This document shows positions 35,023 to 44,040 of a stretch of 64,000 nt of DNA, piece by piece. The translations under genes were made by a program, and so were the position numbers. Numbering within the stretch: position 1 is the stretch's first letter; each line of letters opens with the position of its first letter. The notes below the pieces were generated by a model. It had not been told where the DNA came from. It did not search any database and worked only from the letters and a program-made list of their open reading frames with translations. Source of the DNA: Duganella levis (GTDB taxonomy: Bacteria > Pseudomonadota > Gammaproteobacteria > Burkholderiales > Burkholderiaceae_D); the NCBI RefSeq assembly GCF_009857605.1, contig NZ_WWCT01000013.1:62001-126000 (forward strand), written 5' to 3'.

Positions 35023-35146
35023 AGTAGGAATTGTGCGTGCGGGATTAGTAGGAAGGAGCTTGCCTGCATTGCAGCAGACACAACTTTCATATAGTAATTG
35101 TGATAATGGCGGCGCGCAAGCCTTGCAATTGTGCGCAGCACAAAAA

Positions 35147-36241
35147 TCAATGTTTCTTATGCCGTATCATCCAGCGCGGCGCCTTGAAGCGCACGATGCG
35201 CACGTAAATCCAGATGTAACTGCCGATGAACAGCAGGCAGGAAATCATCAAGACCCAGGTCTGGCGCCAGAACACGGTGGCAGGAATCACCGCCATCAGC
35301 GAAAACAGCCACAGATACGGCGACGTCAGCGAATTACGGCGGATCAGCGCGCGCGCCTCCTTGCGGCCCACTGCCCACTGGACGATGCGGCGGAAAATCA
35401 GGCTGTGCAGGTGGATGCCGTCCGGCATGGCCGGCGACTTGCCGCGCACAAACATGCGGCGATAGACGGAAAACAGGGTTTCAAAGGTCGGATAAATCAG
35501 CAGCAAGGCGGCGTACCAGGTCGATACCTGGGGATTGCGCATCACCAGCAGCAGCGCCAGCTCGCCCAGCATGAAGCCGATGAAATAGGCGCCGCCGTCG
35601 CCGAGGAAAATCAGGCCAACCGGGTAATTCCAGATCAGGAAACCGGCGGTGGCGCCGGCCACCATCAGGGCGGCGATCAGCACGAACATATCATTGACCT
35701 GCAAGGCCACATAACCGAGCGACAGCAGCATGCAGATGCACACCACGCTGGCCAGGCCGTTAAAACCGTCGATGATATTGACCGCGTTGGCAATGCCGGC
35801 CACCGCCAGCACCGTCAGCGGCAGCGTAATCCACATATACGGCAGCGCCCAGGACCCAAACGGCAGATCGAGGCGGTCGATGCGGGCGTCCAGCAGGAAA
35901 TAGCCGAGCGTGGCGGCGGCCATGGTCAGCAGCAGACGGCGCGTCGGGCTGACGCGGCCGGTATAGTCTTCCAGGATGCCGCCGGCGAAGGCCACGGCAG
36001 CGCAGGCCAGCAGCGCCAGCAACAGGTCGCTGAGCACCGGCACGCGCCAGATGGAAATGGCGGAACTGAGCGCCACAGCCACAAAGATCGGCAAGCCGCC
36101 GATACGGGCCACATCGTGGGCATGGACTTTTTGCACACCGTCGAAATTGGCGTCCAGGGCCGGGCCGTGCAATCTCGCCTCTTTAATGACCAGCAATGTC
36201 AGCAGCGCGGAAGCGATAAAGCTCAGTAAGAAGGAAAACAT
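35147..36241 (-). CDS. WecA/WbpL-like undecaprenyl-phosphate glycosylphosphotransferase
   Basis: Polytopic membrane enzyme of 364 residues in the MraY/WecA family, starting O-antigen or other envelope glycans by placing a sugar-1-phosphate on undecaprenyl phosphate. About eleven membrane segments are predicted. The catalytic loops are present: GGILEDYTGRVS (variant of the DDxxD region), ANAVNIIDGFNGLA and IFLGDGGAYFIGF, with HLHSLIFRRI near the C-terminal cytoplasmic loop. The usual adjacent aspartates after GG are here EDYTG, so one acidic residue of the DDxxD motif is Glu. The sugar is unknown. It is followed by the phosphohexomutase gene after a 124-base gap. Confidence 0.87.
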   Translation of the reverse strand: MFSFLLSFIASALLTLLVIKEARLHGPALDANFDGVQKVHAHDVARIGGLPIFVAVALSSAISIWRVPVLSDLLLALLACAAVAFAGGILEDYTGRVSPTRRLLLTMAAATLGYFLLDARIDRLDLPFGSWALPYMWITLPLTVLAVAGIANAVNIIDGFNGLASVVCICMLLSLGYVALQVNDMFVLIAALMVAGATAGFLIWNYPVGLIFLGDGGAYFIGFMLGELALLLVMRNPQVSTWYAALLLIYPTFETLFSVYRRMFVRGKSPAMPDGIHLHSLIFRRIVQWAVGRKEARALIRRNSLTSPYLWLFSLMAVIPATVFWRQTWVLMISCLLFIGSYIWIYVRIVRFKAPRWMIRHKKH

Positions 36242-36389
36242 ATTATTTTAATTTCTGCGTTGTATCGCAACACGAAGCATTATCAGCGTGCTAACAGCTG
36301 ATTGTACAGGATTCACGCGGCGGGATCATACCAGCCACCGCCTGCACAACCGAGCATGCTTACCAATCGATACAACTCCGCAGATTGCA

Positions 36390-37286
36390 TTATCGCGGCA
36401 CGACCTTGTCTTCCAGGATTTGCAGCAGGTATTGGCCGTAGTTGTTTTTCTTCAACGGCTCGGCCAGCTTGCGCAGCTGGGCGGCGTCAATATAGCCTTT
36501 ACGGTAGGCGATTTCTTCCGGGCAGGCCACTTTCAGACCCTGGCGCTTCTCGATGGTGGCGATGAACTGGCCGGCTTCCAGCAACGAATCGTGGGTGCCG
36601 GTGTCCAGCCAGGCCATGCCGCGTCCCATGACTTCCACGTTCAGCTGGCCCTTGTCGAGGTAGACCTTGTTGACGTCGGTGATTTCCAGTTCGCCGCGCG
36701 CCGATGGCTGGATGCTGGCGGCGATGTCGCATACCTGGCTGTCGTAGAAATACAGGCCGGTGACGGCGTAGTTGGATTTCGGCTTGACCGGCTTCTCTTC
36801 GATCGACACGGCGGTGCGCTGCTCGTCGAACTCGACCACGCCGTAGCGTTCCGGGTCTTGCACGTGGTACGCGAACACGGTGGCGCCGTCGGTCTGCTCG
36901 GTGGCGTGGCGCAGCAGCGCATCGAGGTCGTTGCCGTAGTAGATGTTATCGCCCAGGATCAGTGCCGATGGCGCATCGCCGACAAACTCCTTGCCGATGA
37001 TGAACGCTTGCGCCAGGCCGTCCGGCGACGGCTGCACCGCATAGCTGATGCTGATGCCCCACTGGCTGCCGTCGCCCAGCAGGTCCTTGAAGCGCGGCGT
37101 GTCCTGCGGCGTCGAGATCAGCAGGATTTCCGTCATGCCGGCCAACATTAGCACCGTCAGCGGGTGGTAGATCATCGGCTTGTCATAGATCGGCAGCAGC
37201 TGCTTGGAGACGCTCATCGTCACCGGGTACAGCCGGGTGCCGGAACCGCCGGCCAAAATAATGCCTTTGCGTTTGAATGTGCTCAT
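36390..37286 (-). CDS. rmlA: Glucose-1-phosphate thymidylyltransferase
   Basis: Makes dTDP-glucose from dTTP and glucose 1-phosphate. The 298-residue length is typical. The nucleotide-binding start is [20 protein letters not shown], followed by [45 protein letters not shown] and [20 protein letters not shown]. The ATG overlaps the rmlB stop by four bases. rmlC and rmlD, needed to finish dTDP-L-rhamnose, are not in the window, so the product may go to another dTDP-deoxysugar or those genes lie elsewhere. Confidence 0.95.
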   Translation of the reverse strand: MSTFKRKGIILAGGSGTRLYPVTMSVSKQLLPIYDKPMIYHPLTVLMLAGMTEILLISTPQDTPRFKDLLGDGSQWGISISYAVQPSPDGLAQAFIIGKEFVGDAPSALILGDNIYYGNDLDALLRHATEQTDGATVFAYHVQDPERYGVVEFDEQRTAVSIEEKPVKPKSNYAVTGLYFYDSQVCDIAASIQPSARGELEITDVNKVYLDKGQLNVEVMGRGMAWLDTGTHDSLLEAGQFIATIEKRQGLKVACPEEIAYRKGYIDAAQLRKLAEPLKKNNYGQYLLQILEDKVVPR

Positions 37287-38353
37287 TGCTGGCCTTCACG
37301 ATTGAAGTAATTGGTTTCCACCCACTTGGCATAGCTGCCCGACTGCACGTCGGTCACCCAGGCCTGGTTATCCAGATACCACTGCACCGTCTTGGCGATG
37401 CCGCTCTGGAAGGTCTCGGCCGGTTTCCAGCCCAGTTCCCGCTCCAGCTTGCGCGCGTCGATCGCATAGCGGCGGTCATGGCCGGGACGGTCTTTGACGA
37501 AGGTGATCTGGTCGCGGTAGCTGCCTTGGGCTTTCGGCTTCAGCTTGTCCAGCATGTCGCACAGCGTGTGGACGACATCCAGATTGGCCATTTCGTTCCA
37601 GCCGCCGACGTTGTAGGTCTCGCCCAGGCGGCCGGCTTCCAGTACGCGGCGGATGGCGGCGGCGTGGTCGGTGACGTACAGCCAGTCGCGCACTTGCTGG
37701 CCGTCGCCATAGATCGGCAGCGGCTTGCCGGCTTGGGCGTTGGCGATGATCAGCGGGATCAGTTTTTCCGGGAAGTGGTACGGACCGTAGTTATTCGAGC
37801 AGTTGGTGGTCAGCACCGGCAGGCCATAGGTATGGAAGTACGAACGCACCAGGTGATCCGACGCGGCTTTCGACGCCGAGTACGGGCTGTTCGGCGCAAA
37901 CGCGGTGGTTTCGCTGAACGGCGCATCGTCCGGACCGAGCGTGCCGTACACCTCGTCGGTCGACACGTGCAGGAAGCGGAACGCGGCTTTTTCGTCGTCC
38001 GGCAGTGCCGACCAGTAGGCGCGCGCGGCTTCCAGCAGGCTGAACGTGCCGTTGATGTTGGTATTGATGAATTCGCCGGGGCCGACGATGGAACGGTCGA
38101 CATGGCTTTCGGCCGCGAAGTGCACCACGGCGCGCGGCTTATGCTGCTGGAATAGCGCCAGCACCTGGGCCTGGTCGCAGATATCGCCGCGCACGAAGGT
38201 GTGGCGCACATCCTGTTTCAACGACGCCAGATTGTTCAGATTACCTGCGTACGTCAGCTTGTCAAAATTGAGAACAGGCTCATCCGACTGCGCCAGCCAG
38301 TCGAGGACGAAATTCGAGCCTATGAACCCAGCACCACCCGTAACAAAAATCAT
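37283..38353 (-). CDS. rmlB: dTDP-glucose 4,6-dehydratase
   Basis: Short-chain dehydrogenase family enzyme of 356 residues converting dTDP-glucose to dTDP-4-keto-6-deoxyglucose. The NAD site is [17 protein letters not shown], catalytic residues lie in [12 protein letters not shown] and the YxxxK motif in [38 protein letters not shown] is a signature of RmlB. First gene of the minus-strand polysaccharide block; divergent from apaH with ~95 bases between. Confidence 0.95.
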   Translation of the reverse strand: MIFVTGGAGFIGSNFVLDWLAQSDEPVLNFDKLTYAGNLNNLASLKQDVRHTFVRGDICDQAQVLALFQQHKPRAVVHFAAESHVDRSIVGPGEFINTNINGTFSLLEAARAYWSALPDDEKAAFRFLHVSTDEVYGTLGPDDAPFSETTAFAPNSPYSASKAASDHLVRSYFHTYGLPVLTTNCSNNYGPYHFPEKLIPLIIANAQAGKPLPIYGDGQQVRDWLYVTDHAAAIRRVLEAGRLGETYNVGGWNEMANLDVVHTLCDMLDKLKPKAQGSYRDQITFVKDRPGHDRRYAIDARKLERELGWKPAETFQSGIAKTVQWYLDNQAWVTDVQSGSYAKWVETNYFNREGQQ

Positions 38354-38447
38354 TTAGTATCCCGGAGCAAGCATTAAATTAGTCGTACCTATGATTTTAG
38401 GTGAAGTACCCGGCGTTCGGGCAAAAATAAAACAAGCGAGTACACAT

Positions 38448-39302
38448 ATGAAAACCTATGTCATCGGCGATTTGCAAGGCTGCCACGCGCAGGCGCTGGC
38501 CATCCTCGACCGCATACGCGCCCACGCGGCCGAGAGCGGCGTGGCCGAGCCGGCCATCCTGTTTGCAGGCGACCTGATCAACCGTGGACCGGATTCGCTG
38601 GCCACGCTGCGCCAGGTGCGCCAGCTGGCCATCGCCAGCGGCGGCCTGGTCGATAGCGTGCTGGGCAATCATGACCTGCACTTGCTGGCGGTGGCCTATG
38701 GCATCCGGCCCGAGCACAAGTCGGACACGCTGGCCGAGATCCTGCACGCGCCCGATCGCGACGAGCTGATCGACTGGCTGCGGCGCCGGCCGCTGGCGAT
38801 CCGCTCCGGCGAGCATGTGCTGGTGCACGCCGGCCTGCTGCCGCAATGGACCGGCGCGCAAGCGATGGCGCTGGCCGGCGAGGTGCAGGAGATGCTGCGC
38901 GGCGATGGCATCGAAGAGTTTCTGGCCGAGATGTACGGCAACGAGCCGGCGCAGTGGTCGGACGATTTGCAGGGCGCCGACCGGCTGCGCTGCATCATCA
39001 ACGCCATGACGCGGCTGCGCTTTTGCAGCGCCGATGGCGTAATGGACTTCAAGATGAAGGAAAGCGGCACCGTCGATCCATCGACCGGACTGATGCCGTG
39101 GTTCGAGGTGCCCGGCCGCCGCAGCCAGCGCGACACCGTGGTGTTCGGCCACTGGTCGGCGCTGGGCTTGAAGATCGAGGCCAATGTGATTGGCCTGGAC
39201 AGCGGCTGCGTGTGGGGCGGCCAACTATCCGCCGTGTGCCTGGAGGACCGCAGCCTGTTGCAGGTGCAATGTCCGCAGTTCAAGGAACCGAAGAAGGCTT
39301 AA
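38448..39302 (+). CDS. apaH: Symmetrical bis(5'-nucleosyl)-tetraphosphatase
   Basis: Hydrolyses Ap4A to two ADP and removes Np4-type caps from RNA. The 284-residue protein is a calcineurin-like phosphoesterase: VIGDLQGCHAQ, FAGDLINRGPDSLATL, SVLGNHDLHLLAVAYG, HVLVHAGLLPQW and VFGHWSALGL give the full set of metal-binding blocks. ATG 38448 aligns with the family start, while the longer frame adds 19 unrelated residues. Its stop overlaps that of the convergent PlsC-like gene by four bases. Confidence 0.95.
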   Translation: MKTYVIGDLQGCHAQALAILDRIRAHAAESGVAEPAILFAGDLINRGPDSLATLRQVRQLAIASGGLVDSVLGNHDLHLLAVAYGIRPEHKSDTLAEILHAPDRDELIDWLRRRPLAIRSGEHVLVHAGLLPQWTGAQAMALAGEVQEMLRGDGIEEFLAEMYGNEPAQWSDDLQGADRLRCIINAMTRLRFCSADGVMDFKMKESGTVDPSTGLMPWFEVPGRRSQRDTVVFGHWSALGLKIEANVIGLDSGCVWGGQLSAVCLEDRSLLQVQCPQFKEPKKA

Positions 39303-40045
39303 ACCGCCACCACCACGCCCAGCGCCGTCGCCACCGCCTGCTGCGCGGCTTCCGCCAGATCGCGGCGGTGCGCGCCGGCGGTGTCCAGCGCCGGCAAAAT
39401 CGCCAGCTGCGCCTGCACCGGCGGCCCGTTGAGGATCAGCGCGATGCTCTCGGCAAAACTGGTCTCGCCGATGAAGTCCACCGACGGATGGCTGCCGCCG
39501 CTGCCATCCCGGTAGGTCAGCGCAAACGGCTGCACCGGCACTTGCGCGTCGATGGCCGCCTCAAACAGATTGGCGTGGAACGGCAGCAAACTGCCCTGCG
39601 CCGACGTTGTCCCTTCCGGGAAGAACGCCACCCGCTCGCCGTTCTGCAAACTGGTCACCAGCCCTTTGAAGATGTGCCGCAGATCGCGCCGGTTACCACG
39701 CGAGATGAACACCGTGCCGGCCTTCTCCGCCAGCCACCCGGCCAGCGGCCACGACCTAATCTCGGCCTTGGCCACGAAATGGCTCGGGTACAGGCTGTGC
39801 ACCACAAAAATATCCAACCACGAGACGTGATTGGCGACCACCATGGCGCGCTCCAGCACCGGCACGCTGCCCGGAGCCAGCGACACCGTCACATTGCACA
39901 TTTTCAGCAAGCGCGTGGACCAGCGCCGGATATGCGCATTGCGCTTCTCCTGGCCGATCCACGGAAACACCGTGGCGCAGATAGCCATACCCTTGAACAC
40001 GTGCAGCAGCACCCGCACCAGGCGGAATATCGTCGACAGTTTCAT
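39299..40045 (-). CDS. 1-acyl-sn-glycerol-3-phosphate acyltransferase (second PlsC-like)
   Basis: Membrane-bound acyltransferase of 248 residues. The catalytic HX4D box is VVANHVSWLDIFVVHS, followed by FVAKAEIRSWPLAGWLAEKA, FISRGNRRDLR and VAFFPEGTTSAQGSLLPFHA. It is unlike the other PlsC-like protein of the window (27656-28396), which has HX4E, so the two may differ in acyl or acceptor choice (ornithine lipid or phosphatidic acid). It is the last gene of the yqgE-to-pyrC' series with nine bases after pyrC'. Confidence 0.88.
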   Translation of the reverse strand: MKLSTIFRLVRVLLHVFKGMAICATVFPWIGQEKRNAHIRRWSTRLLKMCNVTVSLAPGSVPVLERAMVVANHVSWLDIFVVHSLYPSHFVAKAEIRSWPLAGWLAEKAGTVFISRGNRRDLRHIFKGLVTSLQNGERVAFFPEGTTSAQGSLLPFHANLFEAAIDAQVPVQPFALTYRDGSGGSHPSVDFIGETSFAESIALILNGPPVQAQLAILPALDTAGAHRRDLAEAAQQAVATALGVVVAV

Positions 40046-40054
40046 GCAGCGCGA

Positions 40055-41365
40055 TCAGCGTTGATAAGCAACGTGGCCGGCCACGATGGTGGTTTGGACT
40101 TGTCCCGACAGGTTGTAACCCAGGAACGGCGTATGTTTGCCCTGGCTGGCCAGCGCCGACGCTTCCACCGTCCAATGCGCGCCGGCATCGAACAGCACCA
40201 CGTCCGCCACCGCGCCGACCGACAAGGTGCCGGCGTCCAGCCCCGCCACGCGCGCCGCTTCCGACGTGATGCGCGACAAGGCGCGCGACAGCGCACTGAG
40301 GTCGCCGGTGTCCTGTTTCGAGGCGAAGTCGTCGGCCCACTTCAGGGTCAGCGACAGCAGCAGTTCCAGCCCGGTCGCGCCCGGCGAGGCTTCGCCGAAC
40401 GGCAGCAGCTTCTCGTCGTCATCGACTGGCGTGTGGTCCGAGCACAGCGCATCGACCGTGCCGTCCAGCAGGCCGAGGCGGATCGCATCGCGGTCGCGCT
40501 GGCTGCGGAATGGCGGGTCCATGCGCGCATTCGAATCAAAGAAGCCGATGTCGGCGTCCGTCATGTGGATGTGGTGGGCGCCGACATCGCAGGTCACCGG
40601 CAGGCCTTCGGCCTTGGCCTTGCGGATCAGCTCCAGGCTGGCGGCAGCGGAAATGCGGCACAGGTGCACGCGCGCGCCGGTGGCACGCATCAGTTCGAAG
40701 ATGGTGTGCAGCGCGATGGTTTCCGACATCACCGGCACGCCCGACAAGCCGAGGCGCGAGGCCAGCGGACCGGAAGCAGCCACGCCGCCACGGCCGATGT
40801 GCGCATCCTGCGGGCGCAGCCACACGGTATAGCCGAAGGTCTTGGCGTACTGCATGGCGCGCAGCAGCACGTTGGTGTCTTCGATGGGTTGCTCGGCGTG
40901 CGAGAAGCCGATGCAGCCGGAAGCGGTCAGCGCCGACATCTCGGTCAGCGACTCGCCTTTCAGGCCCATGGTCAGCGCACCCAGCGGATGCACGTGCGCC
41001 TGGTTCAGCTTGTGCGCGCGGTGCTTCAGCATTTCCACCAGGCCCGGCTCGTCCAGCACCGGATCGGTATCCGGCGGGCACACCAGCGAGGTGACGCCGC
41101 CTTGCATGGCGGCCTGCATTTCCGATTCCAGCGTGGCCTTGTATTCAAAGCCCGGCTCGCGCAGGCGCGCCGACAGGTCGACGAAGCCGGGCGAGACGAT
41201 CAGGCCGGTGGCGTCGATGGTCTGGTCGGCCGTAAAGCCGGCCGGCGCGCCGCCGATCGTCAACACCTTGCCGTCGGCCAGGTAAAGGTCATGAATGCCG
41301 TCGATGCCGTTGGCGGGATCGATCAGGCGGCCGTTTTTAATGTGGATAGTTTTCGTCACGTTCAT
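40055..41365 (-). CDS. pyrC': Non-catalytic dihydroorotase-like subunit of aspartate carbamoyltransferase (PyrC')
   Basis: Dihydroorotase-fold protein of 436 residues. The zinc-binding DxHxH motif expected after the amidohydrolase start is replaced by [12 protein letters not shown]: both histidines are missing. [15 protein letters not shown] and [20 protein letters not shown] are recognisable. This is the state of the pseudo-dihydroorotase that in Pseudomonas-type bacteria is needed for assembly of the dodecameric ATCase with PyrB and has no activity of its own. The start overlaps the pyrB stop (ATGA). A catalytically active dihydroorotase must be encoded elsewhere in the genome. Confidence 0.88.
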   Translation of the reverse strand: MNVTKTIHIKNGRLIDPANGIDGIHDLYLADGKVLTIGGAPAGFTADQTIDATGLIVSPGFVDLSARLREPGFEYKATLESEMQAAMQGGVTSLVCPPDTDPVLDEPGLVEMLKHRAHKLNQAHVHPLGALTMGLKGESLTEMSALTASGCIGFSHAEQPIEDTNVLLRAMQYAKTFGYTVWLRPQDAHIGRGGVAASGPLASRLGLSGVPVMSETIALHTIFELMRATGARVHLCRISAAASLELIRKAKAEGLPVTCDVGAHHIHMTDADIGFFDSNARMDPPFRSQRDRDAIRLGLLDGTVDALCSDHTPVDDDEKLLPFGEASPGATGLELLLSLTLKWADDFASKQDTGDLSALSRALSRITSEAARVAGLDAGTLSVGAVADVVLFDAGAHWTVEASALASQGKHTPFLGYNLSGQVQTTIVAGHVAYQR

Positions 41366-42327
41366 GCTTGCGTTCCTGCTACGATGCTCATCACCGCCAT
41401 ACGTACTGCGATACCAAACGTCACCTGAGGCAGGATCACTGCCTGCGCGCCATCGGCCACGGCGGAATCGATTTCCACGCCGCGGTTCATCGGCCCCGGG
41501 TGCATGACGATGGCGTCCGGCTTGGCCAGCGCCAGCCGTTCCGGCGTCAGGCCGTAGTTGGAGAAATATTCGCCGGCCGACGGCAGCAGCGCGCCGCTCA
41601 TGCGCTCGTTTTGCAGGCGCAGCATGATGATCACGTCGACGTCCTTCAGGCCTTCATCCATATTGGTGAAGGTGCGCACGCCCATCTGCTCCAGGCCGCC
41701 CGGCAACAAGGTATGCGGGCCGATGGCGCGCACTTCCGGCACGCCCAGCGTGGTCAGCGCGTGGATGTCCGAACGGGCCACGCGGCTGTGCAGAATGTCG
41801 CCGACAATCGCCACCCGCAGGTTGGTGAAGTCTTTCTTGTAGTGGCGGATGGTGTACATGTCCAGCAGACCCTGGGTCGGGTGCGCGTGGCGACCGTCGC
41901 CGGCGTTGACCACGTGCACGTGGTTCTGCTTGGTTTCCATCAGGTGCTTGGCGATCAGGTACGGCGCGCCGGACTGCGCGTGGCGCACCACGAACATGTC
42001 GGCGTGCATCGCCGCCAGATTGTCGATGGTGTCCAGCAGCGATTCGCCCTTGCTGGCCGACGAGGCCTGAATGTTCAGGTTGATGACGTCGGCCGACAGG
42101 CGCTTGGCGGCGATTTCAAACGTGGTGCGGGTGCGGGTCGAGTTCTCGAAGAACAGGTTGAACACCGATTTGCCGCGCATCAGCGGCACTTTTTTCACGT
42201 CGCGGTCGGAGATGCCGACGAAGGATGAGGCGGTGTCCAGGATGTGATTGAGGATGCTCTTGGGCAGGCCCTCGATCGACAGCAAGTGCTGCAACTCGCC
42301 GTGTTTGTTCAGTTGCGGATTCAACAT
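41362..42327 (-). CDS. pyrB: Aspartate carbamoyltransferase, catalytic subunit
   Basis: Forms carbamoyl aspartate from carbamoyl phosphate and aspartate, the committed step of pyrimidine synthesis. At 321 residues it has normal length. Carbamoyl-phosphate binding motif [19 protein letters not shown], the [14 protein letters not shown] block and the C-terminal [17 protein letters not shown] are clear. It lies 17 bases after pyrR and overlaps pyrC'; no regulatory pyrI gene is present, in line with the pseudo-dihydroorotase type of holoenzyme. Confidence 0.96.
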   Translation of the reverse strand: MLNPQLNKHGELQHLLSIEGLPKSILNHILDTASSFVGISDRDVKKVPLMRGKSVFNLFFENSTRTRTTFEIAAKRLSADVINLNIQASSASKGESLLDTIDNLAAMHADMFVVRHAQSGAPYLIAKHLMETKQNHVHVVNAGDGRHAHPTQGLLDMYTIRHYKKDFTNLRVAIVGDILHSRVARSDIHALTTLGVPEVRAIGPHTLLPGGLEQMGVRTFTNMDEGLKDVDVIIMLRLQNERMSGALLPSAGEYFSNYGLTPERLALAKPDAIVMHPGPMNRGVEIDSAVADGAQAVILPQVTFGIAVRMAVMSIVAGTQA

Positions 42328-42344
42328 AGGTGGGATCTAAGCGG

Positions 42345-42854
42345 TTATTCAATGGTTAGCGTGAATTTGTCATCATCGGTGCGCTTCAGGACCAGCGCCT
42401 GGCCGGCCGGCACCGCCACCTTGGCGGCGACGAAGTCGGCGGCCACCGGCAGCTGGCGTTCGCCGCGGTCGACCAGCGCCGCCAGCATGATGCGCGCCGG
42501 GCGGCCGTAGTCAAACAGCTCGTTGATGGCGGCGCGCGTGGTGCGGCCTGTGTACAGCACGTCATCCACCAGCAGGATGTTGGCGGCGGCAACGTCGAAG
42601 GTGATGTTGGTCGGCTTGACGTCGGCCGGCAGGCCCTTCTTGGCGTAATCGTCGCGGTAGAAGGACACGTCCAGCACGCCGCAACGCGCCGACAGGCCGA
42701 GGTCGGCCGCCAGACGTTCGGCGATCCAGGCGCCACCGGAATGGATGCCGACAATGGCAACGTCCGGCACGCCGGCCAGGCCGGCTTTCACATCGGCCAG
42801 CAGCGTCGCGTACAGCGCTTCGGCATCGAGTTGGTGGGGATTGAGGGTAGACAT
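42345..42854 (-). CDS. pyrR: PyrR bifunctional protein (uracil phosphoribosyltransferase/pyrimidine regulator)
   Basis: Phosphoribosyltransferase-fold protein of 169 residues. VAIVGIHSGGAWIAERLA, LDVSFYRDDYAKKG and the PRPP motif ILLVDDVLYTGRTTRAA are all present. In Gram-positive bacteria PyrR attenuates the pyr operon by binding RNA; in proteobacteria this cluster's PyrR may act mainly as UPRTase or in regulation of pyrB. ATG 42854 is chosen because the longer frame would run through the whole end of ruvX. No obvious PyrR anti-terminator was recognised in the 17-base gap to pyrB. Confidence 0.92.
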   Translation of the reverse strand: MSTLNPHQLDAEALYATLLADVKAGLAGVPDVAIVGIHSGGAWIAERLAADLGLSARCGVLDVSFYRDDYAKKGLPADVKPTNITFDVAAANILLVDDVLYTGRTTRAAINELFDYGRPARIMLAALVDRGERQLPVAADFVAAKVAVPAGQALVLKRTDDDKFTLTIE

Positions 42855-42856
42855 GG

Positions 42857-43246
42857 TCACAGGGTATCGAAGTATTGTTGCAGAATGATGGCGGCGGCGC
42901 GGTCGTCGATGACCTCGCCGCGCTTGGCCGAGATGACGGCCGAGGAATAACGTTCGTCGACCAGCTCCACCGGCAGGCTGAAACGGCCGTGCAATTGATT
43001 GGCAAACCGGCGCGCGCGCGCCGTCATTTCGTGTTCGTTGCCGTCCGGGTGCATCGGCAGGCCGACCACCAGCAGCGCCGGCTTCCACTCGTCCAGCAGT
43101 TTCTGGATATCGGCGAAGCGCTTGGCGTTATCGATGGCGCTGATGACTTTGAGCGGCTCGGCCTGGCGCAGCATGGTATTCCCCATGGCCACGCCGATTC
43201 TTTTCACGCCGAAGTCGAAAGCAAAGATGGTGTCGATACTGCTCAC
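42857..43246 (-). CDS. ruvX: Pre-16S rRNA nuclease / Holliday-junction resolvase-like YqgF
   Basis: RNase H-fold protein of 129 residues. IFAFDFGVKRIGVAMGN carries the first catalytic aspartate, LLVVGLPMHPDGNEHEMTAR the middle motif, and VELVDERYSSAVISAKR plus IDDRAAAIILQQYFD the remaining acidic residues. YqgF trims 16S rRNA 5' ends in E. coli and has been linked to transcription. The start is GTG 43246, overlapping the yqgE stop (GTGA). Confidence 0.93.
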   Translation of the reverse strand: MSSIDTIFAFDFGVKRIGVAMGNTMLRQAEPLKVISAIDNAKRFADIQKLLDEWKPALLVVGLPMHPDGNEHEMTARARRFANQLHGRFSLPVELVDERYSSAVISAKRGEVIDDRAAAIILQQYFDTL

Positions 43247-43887
43247 GCGTGTCCTGCCTCGGAGGTGAGCATGAGAGGATCAATGCCCAGCAGGCGCATG
43301 GCCGCCGTGTAGCGTTCCTCGATCGGCATATTGAACAGGATCTCGGGATCGGCGCCGACCGTCAGCCAGCCGTTGCGGCCGATTTCGTCTTCCAGCTGGC
43401 CCGGACTCCAGCCCGAGTAGCCGATCGACACCAGCATGCGCGGCGGACCTTCGCCGGCGGCCACGGCCTCCAGCACGTCGATCGAGGTGGTAAAGGCGAT
43501 TTCGTCGGTCACCGTCAGCGACGATGAATAGCGGTGGCCAGGCGTGTGCAGCACGAAGCCACGGTCGTCCTGCACCGGGCCGCCGAACATGATCGGCTCG
43601 TCGTCGTGACCTTCCAGGCCGGACTCCACCTTCAGCTCGATGCGCTCGAACAGCGTGTGCATGGTCATGTCGGTAGGCTTGTTGATCACCACGCCGAGCA
43701 CGCCGTTTTCATTGTGTTCACAAACATACACCACGGCGCCGCCGAAGACCGGGTCTTGCATCGATGGCATTGCAATAAGGAAATGATTAGCCAGATTCAG
43801 CGTGCTGGTCGCGACGCCTGCGGACTCACCGGCGTCATGCAGCATGCCGGGGACAGGTAGAGTTGTGCCTATTTTGCTCTTCTTCAT
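43243..43887 (-). CDS. yqgE: YqgE/AlgH family protein (UPF0301)
   Basis: Protein of 214 residues of unknown biochemical function that is found next to ruvX in many proteobacteria. Conserved blocks are NLANHFLIAMPSMQDPVF, YVCEHNENGVLGVVINKP, MFGGPVQDDRGFVLHTP and SIGYSGWSPGQLEDEI. First gene of the yqgE-ruvX-pyrR-pyrB-pyrC'-plsC series; divergent from phrB with 153 bases between. An extension of ~25 residues before the core (MKKSKIGTTLPVPGMLHDAG) is poorly conserved, so the start may be further down. Confidence 0.92.
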   Translation of the reverse strand: MKKSKIGTTLPVPGMLHDAGESAGVATSTLNLANHFLIAMPSMQDPVFGGAVVYVCEHNENGVLGVVINKPTDMTMHTLFERIELKVESGLEGHDDEPIMFGGPVQDDRGFVLHTPGHRYSSSLTVTDEIAFTTSIDVLEAVAAGEGPPRMLVSIGYSGWSPGQLEDEIGRNGWLTVGADPEILFNMPIEERYTAAMRLLGIDPLMLTSEAGHA

Positions 43888-44040
43888 ACAAGTTGCTCTC
43901 TCTGCTGGGTGCGTGTGCTTTCTGTGCTGCTGACAATTACTGTAGTATTCGCGCGGCTAGCAACTATGTTTACCCTGTAGTTTACACTGAATTGAGGGGA
44001 CGACCATGATTGCGTCTACCACAATATTGATACAGACCGA

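Noticed and set aside
38846-41428. An 860-codon open frame on the plus strand
   Set aside because: It starts inside apaH in another frame and runs antisense through plsC and pyrC'. The product is Arg/His/Gln-rich with no domain, as expected of a shadow frame.
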